This document shows, piece by piece, positions 1-8,702 of a stretch of DNA of 64,000 bases. A model generated the notes under the pieces. The model was not told the DNA's origin, did not search any database, and saw only the letters and a program-made list of their open reading frames with translations. The position numbers and the translations under genes are program-made. Every line of letters starts with the position of its first letter. Within the stretch, counting starts at the first letter, position 1. Source of the stretch: CAZOZZ01 sp965247425 (GTDB taxonomy: Bacteria; Acidobacteriota; Terriglobia; 20CM-2-55-15); NCBI GenBank assembly GCA_965247425.1, contig OZ252023.1, positions 1,550,001 to 1,614,000 of the forward strand. Direction: 5' to 3'.

Positions 1-3
1 CGC

Positions 4-723
4 TTGCTGCTCCAAAAGCTAAAGAAGCGAAGAACCCGTCGTGGATTCGCGCGAGCCTGCCTTCGCTTTTCGGCAGGCATGACGATCGCCGTTGTCGCGG
101 TGACATTCATGCTTGTCCTGCCGTTGCGCTGGATCGATCCACCCATTACGGCGTTCATCCTCCGCGAACGCCTGACTTCCGATCAGCCCGTCTACCACCA
201 CTGGGTCCAATGGGAAGACATCGCCTCCACGCTGGCTATCTCGGCGGTCGCTGCGGAGGATCAGAAGTTCCCGGATCATTCCGGCTTCGACTGGGCAGCT
301 ATACAGCGGGCTCTGGCCGAGAACAGGCAGGCTCGCCGAACACGTGGAGGTAGCACGATCTCACAGCAGTTGGCCAAGAACCTGTTCCTCTGGCCCGCCC
401 AGAACTGGATCCGCAAAGGCACGGAAGCCTGGTTCACGGTGTGGATCGAACTGCTGTGGCCGAAGCGACGGATCATGGAAGTCTATCTGAACGTCGCTGA
501 GTTTGGACCCGGTGTGTTTGGTGTGGGCGAGGCGAGCGAACGCTTGATCGGAAAGTTGCCATCCGAGTTGACCGCGCGTGATGCAGCGATCCTGGTCGCG
601 GTTCTTCCGAATCCGAAGCGCATGTCCGCATCATCCCCATCCGACTACGTCCGGACTCGGGCCGAGCAGATCCAGACTGAAGTCCGTCGGCTTGGCGGAC
701 CGGGATACTTGACCGGCATGTAA
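4..723 (+). CDS. mtgA: Monofunctional biosynthetic peptidoglycan transglycosylase
   Basis: Family GT51 glycosyltransferase that polymerises lipid II into glycan strands at the inner membrane. Seen: a basic N-terminus, one membrane anchor (about residues 24-45), then the GT51 motif 'AAEDQKFPDHSGFDW' with the catalytic glutamate near residue 86, 'RGGSTISQQLAKNLFLW' and 'EVYLNVAEFGPGVFG'. At 239 aa it has the usual length of MtgA and lacks the transpeptidase domain of class A PBPs. The TTG at position 4 is the first in-frame start, but the frame is open to the window edge, so the true start may lie outside. It stands alone, followed by 120 bp with no visible gene. Confidence 0.93.
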   Translation: MLLQKLKKRRTRRGFARACLRFSAGMTIAVVAVTFMLVLPLRWIDPPITAFILRERLTSDQPVYHHWVQWEDIASTLAISAVAAEDQKFPDHSGFDWAAIQRALAENRQARRTRGGSTISQQLAKNLFLWPAQNWIRKGTEAWFTVWIELLWPKRRIMEVYLNVAEFGPGVFGVGEASERLIGKLPSELTARDAAILVAVLPNPKRMSASSPSDYVRTRAEQIQTEVRRLGGPGYLTGM

Positions 724-843
724 GGTGCGTTTTAATGCTTGCGCCGTGCATGATCAGATCTGGAAGGTGCCAGCGCGGCCCAACTTGACTTTGCCCCTGG
801 CTGTCGGATGAGCCGGTCCGGACGGGCCTGCCGGTCCGATGGT

Positions 844-1479
844 TTATCTGGCGATTTGCAGATAGCGACCGAGATCCAAGAGGATGTTCAGGCGGGACAC
901 GATGGTGTTCTGTTGCGTGATGTCGATCACCCCGGTCTGTAGCGTCTGCAGAATCTGTACCCGCACCCGTGCCGCCAGAGTTCCGATCATCGTCAACTGC
1001 TCCTCAAGTGGCCTTGCCGCGAACCGTTCTCGCTCATACTCGAACGTTTCGGGTGTGGTATCGGTCATCGAACCGAAGAGATCTCGTGAAATGTCTTCCA
1101 GCCTCTTCGACCTCGCGCGGATGTCCCGCTGAGCCCACCGTTGCTCCAGTGGCGCGAACCTGAAGGACTGAAATGCGATGGAAAGGCGGTGCAGGCCGGC
1201 AACGTTGTCGAGCAGGGCCTGGAACCTTCGGACGAGCTCCGCCGAACGAGCGCGCGGCCCGGTCGCCGCAACCCGTTCGCCAGGCGGCCGGGCTTCATCA
1301 ATCATTCCGCGCAAATCGTAATGGATTCCCGCCAGCATGTCCGCGCCGGTTCCGACCTCTCGCTCCTGGGCCTGCTGGGCCTTGCGAGCCGCCAGGACCT
1401 CCTCCAACCAGGTTTGCGCGAGGGCCGGTTCGGAAACCATCAAGGTGGAGAAGACCACGGCGCCCATGATGCGTATCAT
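844..1479 (-). CDS. Secreted protein of unknown function
   Basis: Product of about 211 aa that I do not recognise. The ATG at 1479 is chosen because it is preceded by a GAGG Shine-Dalgarno sequence and begins a signal peptide ('MIRIMGAVVFSTLMVSEPALAQ', cleavage predicted after ALA). The frame is open further upstream (to 1617), but that stretch has no secretory character. The mature protein is Arg/Glu/Leu rich and predicted mostly helical, with no cysteines or known motif. It lies convergent to mtgA and in the same direction as the MaoC gene, with about 100 bp between them. Likely periplasmic. Confidence 0.6.
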   Translation of the reverse strand: MIRIMGAVVFSTLMVSEPALAQTWLEEVLAARKAQQAQEREVGTGADMLAGIHYDLRGMIDEARPPGERVAATGPRARSAELVRRFQALLDNVAGLHRLSIAFQSFRFAPLEQRWAQRDIRARSKRLEDISRDLFGSMTDTTPETFEYERERFAARPLEEQLTMIGTLAARVRVQILQTLQTGVIDITQQNTIVSRLNILLDLGRYLQIAR

Positions 1480-1579
1480 CGGGTTCCTCGTATACCTGGC
1501 GACCGAGACGCACGATGAGATCCGCTGGCATCTCCCAAGGTCGTCGGCACTGATGATTGTGTGAACATTGTGCCTGAGG

Positions 1580-2089
1580 TTACTGGCTCTCTTCGGGCCA
1601 GTAGTTTTTCCCTTCATCGAAAACCCTCTTTGGGATCAGCACTCGCCTGCGATAAGTCAAGATCGTCTCGCCGTTCTGGTTGATGCCGCGCGTCGCCACG
1701 TAGACCTTGCCGCGATCGGACTTGGACTTGGATTCTTCCTTCTCGAGAACCGTTGTTTCGGAGTAGATGGTGTCGCCGTGCCAGACCGGGCCGGTGTGTT
1801 TGATGGCTTCGTATTCAAGGTTGGCAATCGCCTTCAGGCTGATGTCGGCGACCGACATTCCCACAACCAGGCTGAACACGAAGGTTCCGTTGACCAGGCG
1901 GCGGCCGTGCTGGAGCTGTGAACAATAGTGTTCGTCAATGTGCAAAGGGTTCTGATTCATCGTAACCAGGCTGAACCAGGTATCATCCGCTTCGGTTACA
2001 GTCCTGCCGGGCCAGTGTTTGTAAATCTGCCCCACTTCAAAATCTTCGTAATATCGCCCTAAATTCACCGTTTCTCCCTTTGTCGTCAT
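1580..2089 (-). CDS. MaoC-like hot-dog fold acyl-CoA hydratase
   Basis: Product of 169 aa of the MaoC dehydratase family, which hydrates enoyl-CoA thioesters. Seen: 'YYEDFEVGQIYKHWPGRTVTEAD' at the start, the hydratase signature 'NQNPLHIDEHYC' with the Asn/His catalytic region near residues 45-52, then the hot-dog central helix 'LVNGTFVFSLVVGMSV'. The start is the ATG at 2089, beginning MTTKGE; the longer frame upstream runs into the ntrX terminal region and has no family character. The downstream neighbour is unrelated. The exact substrate (for example a C5 branched or short-chain enoyl-CoA) cannot be told from sequence. Confidence 0.85.
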   Translation of the reverse strand: MTTKGETVNLGRYYEDFEVGQIYKHWPGRTVTEADDTWFSLVTMNQNPLHIDEHYCSQLQHGRRLVNGTFVFSLVVGMSVADISLKAIANLEYEAIKHTGPVWHGDTIYSETTVLEKEESKSKSDRGKVYVATRGINQNGETILTYRRRVLIPKRVFDEGKNYWPEESQ

Positions 2090-2136
2090 TGAGCAAGCAC
2101 GCTTGTGTCCGGACAACCGACCACTGGCCCCTGCCC

Positions 2137-3471
2137 TCATTCCCCCTTACCGATTCCGTACGCCTTCATCTTCCGGTAAAAATAGCTCCGTTCCAACCCC
2201 AACACCCGCGCTGTCTGGGAGATGTTCCAGCTATTTTCTTCGAGCTTGGACACGATGAATTCGCGCTCGTATTGAACGCGTGCTTCCTGGAGCGTCGGCC
2301 CTGGACCAGAAGTGCGTCCGTTCGGCATGGACAGATCCCCGACGCTGATTTTTTCGCCCGGCAGCATGATCACCAGGCGTTCGATTTCGTTGCGGAGTTC
2401 CCGCACATTACCTGGCCATGCATACTGGGCCATCGCTTCGAATACATCGGCGCCAAACTCCTTGACGGGGCGCCCGTGTTCGGCTGAAAAAATGCCCATG
2501 AAATAGCGGGCGATGACCGGGATGTCTTTGTGCCTTTCCCGAAGGGGAGGGACGAAGAATGGGATCACGTTGAGTCGGTAGAAAAGGTCTTCGCGAAATC
2601 TGCCGGCCTTGATCTCATTGGCCAGGTTCTTGTTGGTGGCGGCGATAATCCGGACGTCCACGCTGCGGGTCGCTTGCGCGCCGATCGGTTGGAACCGCTG
2701 CTGTTCGATCACCCTCAAAACCTTGGCCTGGGTCTTGAGGCTCATGTCCCCGACTTCGTCCAGGAGGATCGTGCCTCCTGCCGCAAGCTCGAACTTGCCC
2801 TTCTTGTCCTCGTTCGCGCCGGTGAACGAGCCCCGGGTGTGGCCGAACAGTTCGCTTTCGATCAACTCTTCGGGAATAGCGGCACAGTTGACTTCGATGA
2901 AAGGCTGGTCGATGCGGTTACTCTGGAAGTGAATATTCCGGGCGACCAGCTCTTTTCCCGTCCCGCTTTCCCCGTAGATCAGGACGCGACTATTCGTAGG
3001 CGCGACGACCGAAATCTGTTTTCGCAACGCCTTGACCGGGATGCTTTCGCCGACGATGTTGTACCGTGCTTCGATCTGGCGGCGCAGGTCGGAATTGGTG
3101 CGTTCGAGTTGACGATGTGACATTGCGTTCTGAGCGACCAGCAGGGTGTGGTCGATCGACAGCGGCTTTTCGATGAAATCGAATGCCCCGAGCTTCGTTG
3201 CTGTTACAGCAGTCGCGATCGTAGCGTGTCCCGAAATCATGATGACGGACGGGGATGAGACTTTGTGGCGCATACGCCGCAGGGTTTCCAGACCGTCGAT
3301 GCCCGGCAGCCAGACGTCGAGCAGAACCAGGTCATAGTCCCCCCCCTCGAGCTTATCCAGGCACTCTTCTCCGGTAGCGGCGACATCGGTGCTGAAACCT
3401 TCGTCCTCAAAAACCCCCTTCAGGGATTTGCGGATACCGCTCTCGTCGTCGACGATCAGGACTCTTGGCAT
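2137..3471 (-). CDS. ntrX: NtrX-family sigma-54-dependent response regulator
   Basis: 444 aa: receiver domain (residues 1-120; phospho-acceptor Asp52 in 'LVLLDVWLPG'), AAA+ sigma-54 activator domain (Walker A 'GESGTGKE' at 167-174), and a C-terminal Fis-type helix-turn-helix ('ISQTARVLGLERSYFYRKM'). It activates sigma-54 promoters after phosphorylation by the partner kinase. Oddity: the sigma-54 contact loop reads GSFTGA (214-219) rather than the usual GAFTGA. It overlaps ntrY by 16 bp, so the two are translated from one mRNA. Assignment to NtrX rather than another NtrC-like regulator comes from this partner gene and the FYRKMKAYGI tail. Confidence 0.88.
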   Translation of the reverse strand: MPRVLIVDDESGIRKSLKGVFEDEGFSTDVAATGEECLDKLEGGDYDLVLLDVWLPGIDGLETLRRMRHKVSSPSVIMISGHATIATAVTATKLGAFDFIEKPLSIDHTLLVAQNAMSHRQLERTNSDLRRQIEARYNIVGESIPVKALRKQISVVAPTNSRVLIYGESGTGKELVARNIHFQSNRIDQPFIEVNCAAIPEELIESELFGHTRGSFTGANEDKKGKFELAAGGTILLDEVGDMSLKTQAKVLRVIEQQRFQPIGAQATRSVDVRIIAATNKNLANEIKAGRFREDLFYRLNVIPFFVPPLRERHKDIPVIARYFMGIFSAEHGRPVKEFGADVFEAMAQYAWPGNVRELRNEIERLVIMLPGEKISVGDLSMPNGRTSGPGPTLQEARVQYEREFIVSKLEENSWNISQTARVLGLERSYFYRKMKAYGIGKGE

Positions 3472-5534
3472 ACGGGTAATTCAACGACGAACTTGGCGCC
3501 GTGAGGTGTGTTTGGTTCCGATCCGATGTAGCCGCCATGGTCCGCGACGATTCGGCTCGAGATCGCCAGCCCGAGCCCCGTGCCGTTTTTCCGCGTCGAG
3601 AAGTATGGCGCGAACAGTCGGCTGCGGTCCTCCTGGTTTATTCCACGTCCCGTGTCGGTCACGGTCAGCCGGGCCATCGTTCGATGGCGCACGAGTTCGC
3701 ATCCGATCGTCAGCTCCTTGTCGGTCTTGCCCGACATCGCTTCCAGGGCATTGTCGATGAGGTTGATGAGCACGCGTTTGATCTGCTGGGAGTCCATCAG
3801 AACCGGCGGCAGGTTGTCGGGAACCATCGATCGTACCGAGGTGCCGTTGAACCGATCCTCGTAAAGGGCCAGCGTCATCTCCACGAGGCTTTTCATTTCG
3901 GCAGGTTGCCTGGATATTGCCGGGAGTCGTGCGACACATGCGAACTCGTTGACCAGGGCCTTGAGGCTGCCGACCTCGCCGATGATTCCGTCAACGCACT
4001 CCTGGATGACTGCGGCAATCTGGGGGTCCGTCGTCGGGATGCGTTGGACGTTGCGGGCGATGCGCTCGGCAGACAACTGGATTGGCGTCAGCGGGTTCTT
4101 GATTTCGTGGGCGAGACGGCGGGCCACCTCTCTCCATGCGGTGGCCTTCTGTGCCTTGACGACTTCGGTCAAATCTTCGACGACGAGGACGAAACCACCC
4201 GCCCGGAGGACGCTTGCGGTGACGGCGCTGTGGACGGGTCCTTCGTGGGCGCTCAGGGTCAGTTCGCGGGTAAGCGTCTCCTCTTGCCGGGAAACGCGCA
4301 ACAACTCGGCGATCTGTTCGAGGTCCTCCCTGGTGAATATGTCGTTCAGGGTTTGGGCCGCCTCGATCGAAAACATCGTTCGGGCCGCACGGTTCATCTT
4401 CGTGACGCGGAAGTTGTCGTCGATCGATATGACACCGGTCGGGATCGCCTCGAGGATGATCTCGGTGTAGCGGCGTCTGGTTTCCAGTTCCTCCGTGGTG
4501 AATTGCAACTGGGTGGCCATGTCATTGAACAGGCCGACGAGCATCCCCAGTTCATCGTCCGCCTGGACCTGAACGCGATACCCCAGGTTGCCGGCGGAGA
4601 TCTCCCGGGTCGCCCCCGACAGGGCTTCGATGGGAATGGTGATGCGTTTCGACAGGTAAAGACCCGTCCACACCGCGGCAAAGAGAACGAGAATGGTCAT
4701 CAAGACCAGAATGTAGACATAAGTGTCACGATAAAGCCGCTGGTTTTGAACCAGTTCGATGTACCCCAGGCGTTCGGCTGCGATCGCGGTTGTCAGACTC
4801 TGGAAGTGCTCGGGCGTGTGGAACACGGCGACCATGAATTGCACGTCGCCATTACTGGCGACACGTTGTGCTCCAACCAGTAGACCTTCGAGGGTCGTGA
4901 GCGCCGGGTTCTCTTCCTGGAGAGCCACGTTCATCTGCCGGGCGAACAGTTCCCGGTACTGGCCGGCGTTTTCGGATTGCCGAACGAAGCGCCCGTCGGC
5001 GTCCATCAAGGCGATGGCCTCCAACCTGAAATTTCGTTTCGCCGACTCAAAATCGTCTGGAGGTTGGATGGAGATTTCGGCCAGGATGCCGCGAGCTACA
5101 ATTTCATGCTCCGCAGTGAACTCCCTGTCGATTTCCTCGGTGATCTGAAAAATCGTGTCCACCGGTACGCTGAACCATTTGACCATGCTTCGATTGACCA
5201 GGCCGAATGAGAACAGGAAAAGGAAAGTCGCGGGTACCAGGGTCAGACCGATCATGGAGAGGACCAGGCGTGTCTTGAACTTTGCCCCGGGCTTTTCCCT
5301 CTTGTGCTCGACCCACAGTTTGAACAAGCTCCGGAGCAGAACAAACCCAAAGACGATCAGGACCAGGAAGATGAACGTCGAAAGCGTGTAGAGTAGGAGT
5401 ATCTCGCCGGGAGCGGTCGGGCTGATGTTGAACGGTCCGAGGTTGAAGGCCGCCTGCACAAAGACCAGCAGGGCCAGCACCAGCAGAGCCAGGCCCGCCA
5501 GGTAGAGTTTCGTAGCCGGTGTCGATGCCTTCAT
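3456..5534 (-). CDS. ntrY: NtrY-family membrane sensor histidine kinase
   Basis: 692 aa. Three N-terminal membrane segments (about 10-30, 45-70, 90-113), a long extracytoplasmic sensor part, a fourth membrane segment (272-293), HAMP domain ('KRITIPIEALSGATREISAG'), PAS domain (about 352-460), HisKA with phospho-acceptor His476 in 'RLAHEIKNPLTPIQ', and an HATPase with N box 'NLIDNALEAM' and G boxes 'DTGRGI' and 'GTGLGLAI'. This is the standard NtrY architecture. The gene is first in the ntrY-ntrX operon and is divergent from pilB across a 157-bp gap. The signal sensed is unknown. Confidence 0.9.
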   Translation of the reverse strand: MKASTPATKLYLAGLALLVLALLVFVQAAFNLGPFNISPTAPGEILLLYTLSTFIFLVLIVFGFVLLRSLFKLWVEHKREKPGAKFKTRLVLSMIGLTLVPATFLFLFSFGLVNRSMVKWFSVPVDTIFQITEEIDREFTAEHEIVARGILAEISIQPPDDFESAKRNFRLEAIALMDADGRFVRQSENAGQYRELFARQMNVALQEENPALTTLEGLLVGAQRVASNGDVQFMVAVFHTPEHFQSLTTAIAAERLGYIELVQNQRLYRDTYVYILVLMTILVLFAAVWTGLYLSKRITIPIEALSGATREISAGNLGYRVQVQADDELGMLVGLFNDMATQLQFTTEELETRRRYTEIILEAIPTGVISIDDNFRVTKMNRAARTMFSIEAAQTLNDIFTREDLEQIAELLRVSRQEETLTRELTLSAHEGPVHSAVTASVLRAGGFVLVVEDLTEVVKAQKATAWREVARRLAHEIKNPLTPIQLSAERIARNVQRIPTTDPQIAAVIQECVDGIIGEVGSLKALVNEFACVARLPAISRQPAEMKSLVEMTLALYEDRFNGTSVRSMVPDNLPPVLMDSQQIKRVLINLIDNALEAMSGKTDKELTIGCELVRHRTMARLTVTDTGRGINQEDRSRLFAPYFSTRKNGTGLGLAISSRIVADHGGYIGSEPNTPHGAKFVVELPVCQES

Positions 5535-5691
5535 ACCGTCACTTATGGTAACTTACGCACCGACACAATTATACGCGTATACGCGTTTGGTTTGGAGGTT
5601 GGGTGTCTCTAGAAGTGCATGACAACCTCTTCCACACAACCCACCATCGAGAGGTTGCCGGATAGATCCGCCGAAAACAGGAATCTGTAAG

Positions 5692-7413
5692 ATGTCCAGG
5701 CTCGGGGAAATTTTGATCGGTGAGGGCCTGGTCTCGCAGGACCAGTTAGCGGCGGCGCTGGAGTCCCAGAGGACCGACGGGGGCCGTCTGGGCAATTGCC
5801 TGGTCCGTCTGGGCTTCATGACCGAGGACGCTCTCACCTCCATGCTGTCCAAGCAGTACGGCGTCCCCTGCATCAACCTGTCCCATTTCGAAATCCAGCC
5901 GGAGATCGCCGACCTGTTGACCCGGGAGGTGGCGAAAAAGTACCAGGTGCTGCCCCTTTCCCGAATGGGATCGACGTTGACGATTGCCATGGCCGACCCG
6001 ATCAACGTGATCGCGCTCGACGATCTGAAGTTTATGACGGGCCTGAGCATCCAACCTCTGATTGCTTCCGAATCCCAGCTGATGGAGGCGATCGAGAAAC
6101 ATTTCGGGGCCATGTATGACTCGCAGTTGAAGCAGGTTTTCGAGGATCTGGCGGACACGACCGCGGATACTGACGTCGAAGTGATCGACCTAGAGGAGGA
6201 GACGAAAGTCGACCTGCTGTCCCTCGAGAAGGAATCCGGGGAAGCTCCTATCATTCGACTGGTGAACCTGATTCTGCTCGATTCGGTGAAGAGAGGAGCC
6301 AGCGACGTTCATCTTGAACCCTACGAGAGGGAACTGCGTTTGCGGTTTCGCGTCGACGGCACCCTTCGATCGGCTATGAGTCCTCCGCTGAAATTGAAGG
6401 ACGCGATTGTGTCCCGGCTGAAGATCATGGCCAACCTGGACATTTCCGAGAAACGGCTTCCTCAGGATGGGCGGATCCGGCTCCGTCTGAGGGTTGACGG
6501 AAAACCCAGGGAATTGGATTTCAGGGTATCCACGCTTCCGACGGTCTTCGGAGAAAAAATCGTGATGCGGCTTCTGGATCGCGACAACCTGATGTTCGAT
6601 ATGCGTGGTCTGGGTTTCGAGGCGTCATCGCTGGAACGTTTCGAGCAGGCCATTGATCAACCGTTCGGGATGGTGCTCGTGACCGGCCCGACCGGTGCGG
6701 GGAAGAGCAACACGCTGTATTCGGCGATCACGAAGCTCAATAAGCCGAATGTAAACATCGTCACCGTCGAAGATCCCGTCGAATTCAACCTGCCCGGTAT
6801 CAACCAGGTTCAGACCAAGGAACAGATCGGCCTCAGTTTTTCCGTCGCACTTCGTTCTTTCCTTCGGCAAGACCCCAACATTATCCTTGTAGGTGAGATT
6901 CGGGACGTCGAGACCGCGGAGATCGCTATCAAGGCGGCTTTGACGGGTCACATGGTGCTGACCACCCTGCACACCAACGACGCCCCGAGTGCGATCTCTC
7001 GGTTGATTAACATGGGGATCGAACCGTTTCTGGTTGCAACGTCTCTTCACGCGATCTGTGCCCAACGTCTGGTGCGACGCGTTTGTCAAGGGTGCGTGGA
7101 GGAAGTCGCGACCCCGTCGGAACTTCTCCGCGGGATCGGGTTCACGCCGGAAGAAGCGGAGCAGGTCAAACCCGTTCACGGCACAGGGTGCGAGTTGTGT
7201 CAGGGTACCGGATACAAGGGACGGATCGGCCTTTACGAAGTGATGGAAATCACAGATGATGTTCGCGAATCGATTATCCAAGGTGGATCGGCCATCGACT
7301 TGAAACGACTGGCCATCGAAAACGGCATGATCACGTTGCGACGGAGCGGCCTGATCAAGGTGCGTGACCAGCGAACGACCATAGAGGAAGTCGTGAGAGA
7401 GACGGTAAGTTGA
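5692..7413 (+). CDS. pilB: Type IV pilus assembly ATPase PilB
   Basis: 573 aa hexameric ATPase that powers pilus extension at the inner membrane. The N-terminal MshEN domain carries two RLGxxL/LGxxL-type half motifs ('RLGEILIGEGLVSQDQL', then 'LGNCLVRLGFMTEDAL'), the pattern known to bind cyclic di-GMP in MshE/PilB relatives. Walker A is GPTGAGKS (about 331-338), with an Asp box and Walker B 'IILVGEIRD'. The zinc tetracysteine is formed by 'CQGC' and 'CELCQGTGYKGR'. It begins a pilB-pilC-pilS-pilR run; the usual pilT is absent from between pilB and pilC. Confidence 0.93.
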   Translation: MSRLGEILIGEGLVSQDQLAAALESQRTDGGRLGNCLVRLGFMTEDALTSMLSKQYGVPCINLSHFEIQPEIADLLTREVAKKYQVLPLSRMGSTLTIAMADPINVIALDDLKFMTGLSIQPLIASESQLMEAIEKHFGAMYDSQLKQVFEDLADTTADTDVEVIDLEEETKVDLLSLEKESGEAPIIRLVNLILLDSVKRGASDVHLEPYERELRLRFRVDGTLRSAMSPPLKLKDAIVSRLKIMANLDISEKRLPQDGRIRLRLRVDGKPRELDFRVSTLPTVFGEKIVMRLLDRDNLMFDMRGLGFEASSLERFEQAIDQPFGMVLVTGPTGAGKSNTLYSAITKLNKPNVNIVTVEDPVEFNLPGINQVQTKEQIGLSFSVALRSFLRQDPNIILVGEIRDVETAEIAIKAALTGHMVLTTLHTNDAPSAISRLINMGIEPFLVATSLHAICAQRLVRRVCQGCVEEVATPSELLRGIGFTPEEAEQVKPVHGTGCELCQGTGYKGRIGLYEVMEITDDVRESIIQGGSAIDLKRLAIENGMITLRRSGLIKVRDQRTTIEEVVRETVS

Positions 7414-7475
7414 GCGGGCGCCGGACTGCGAGGTCGTGCGCCAGTGATGGATCCTGACGATAGAGGAAGAGGACA

Positions 7476-8684
7476 ATGCCAAATTTTTCTTTTAAAGGTA
7501 GAAAGCGTGGCGGCGAAGAGATCAACGGAACCCGAAGCGCCGATAGCGCCCAGGCCCTGGCCGTTGCCTTGCGACAGGACAACATCATGCTCATCGAGGC
7601 CAAGGAAAAGAAGGGCTTCAGTTTGAGCGACCTCGAGTTCGGCGGCGCTCCCACTGCCAAGGATGTGTCGATCTTTACCAAGCAGTTCTCGGTCATGATC
7701 GATGCTGGACTTCCCATGGTTCAGTGCCTGCAGATTCTAGGCGGCCAGCAGGAGAACAAGAAGTTTGCCGAAGCCATCAACGGTGTGTTGCGTGAAGTCG
7801 AGTCCGGCAACTCTCTGGCCGACGGCATGGCGAAGTATCCGAAGGTCTTCGACAACCTGTACACGAACATGGTGGCGGCCGGAGAAATAGGCGGCATCCT
7901 CGATACGATTTTCCAGCGCCTGTCCGTTTACATCGAAAAGTCGGTGAAGCTGAAGGCGGCCATGAAATCCGCGATGATCTATCCGATCGCCATCATAGTC
8001 ATCGCCGGCGGCGTCATCACGTTGATCCTTTGGAAAGTGGTACCCGCGTTCACGGAGTTGTTCAACAGTATGGAGGCCGAGCTACCCCTGCCCACCCGAA
8101 TCGTGATCGGGGCGAGCGAGTTCGTACAGGGGTTCGGGTTCTTCATTCTTATCGGGATGGGTATCTTCGGCTATCTTTTCAAGTCCTACTATGCGACGCC
8201 GAAAGGCCGCTACAATGTCGATAAGGTTGTCCTGAAGTTACCGGTGTTCGGACCTCTTGTTCGAAAGATCTCCGTCGCCCGATTTACGCGCACGATGGGA
8301 ACTCTCATCGCCAGCGGTGTGCCGATCCTGGATTCTCTCGAGATTACAGGTAAGACATCCGGAAACGCGATTGTCGAGGAGGCCATTTTTAACGTCAAAT
8401 CCGCGATTGAACAAGGCCGAACCATCGTCGAGCCGCTGGAGGAATCCGGCGTGTTTCCGAGCATGGTGATCCAGATGATCGGTGTCGGCGAGGAGACGGG
8501 CGTCCTTGAAACCATGCTGAACAAGATTGCCGATTTCTACGAAGAGGAGGTGGACGTGGCTGTCGGCGATCTCATGACGGCCATCGAACCCATGATGATG
8601 GCCACCCTCGGCATCGTCGTGGGCGGCATCGTGATTTCAATGTACATGCCGATCTTCAGCCTCGTCGGCCAGTTGAGCGGCTAG
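7476..8684 (+). CDS. pilC: Type IV pilus inner-membrane platform protein PilC
   Basis: 402 aa member of the GspF/PilC family, the membrane platform on which PilB acts. Two T2SSF domains (about 65-190 and 265-390) with three membrane segments, near 168-190, 212-235 and 365-390. Typical motifs are 'FTKQFSVMIDAGLPMVQCL', 'AAGEIGGILDTIFQRLS' and the second-half equivalent 'GVGEETGVLETMLNKIADFYEEEVD'. The ATG at 7476 follows an AGGAAGAGG Shine-Dalgarno sequence. It lies 62 bp after pilB and 18 bp before pilS, consistent with one operon. Confidence 0.93.
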   Translation: MPNFSFKGRKRGGEEINGTRSADSAQALAVALRQDNIMLIEAKEKKGFSLSDLEFGGAPTAKDVSIFTKQFSVMIDAGLPMVQCLQILGGQQENKKFAEAINGVLREVESGNSLADGMAKYPKVFDNLYTNMVAAGEIGGILDTIFQRLSVYIEKSVKLKAAMKSAMIYPIAIIVIAGGVITLILWKVVPAFTELFNSMEAELPLPTRIVIGASEFVQGFGFFILIGMGIFGYLFKSYYATPKGRYNVDKVVLKLPVFGPLVRKISVARFTRTMGTLIASGVPILDSLEITGKTSGNAIVEEAIFNVKSAIEQGRTIVEPLEESGVFPSMVIQMIGVGEETGVLETMLNKIADFYEEEVDVAVGDLMTAIEPMMMATLGIVVGGIVISMYMPIFSLVGQLSG

Positions 8685-8702
8685 AAAAGGCTTAGGTTCC
8701 AG

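Noticed and set aside
3501..4883. Long plus-strand frame of 460 codons opposite ntrY
   Set aside because: Shadow of the high-GC ntrY gene; no motifs, and ntrY is fully supported.
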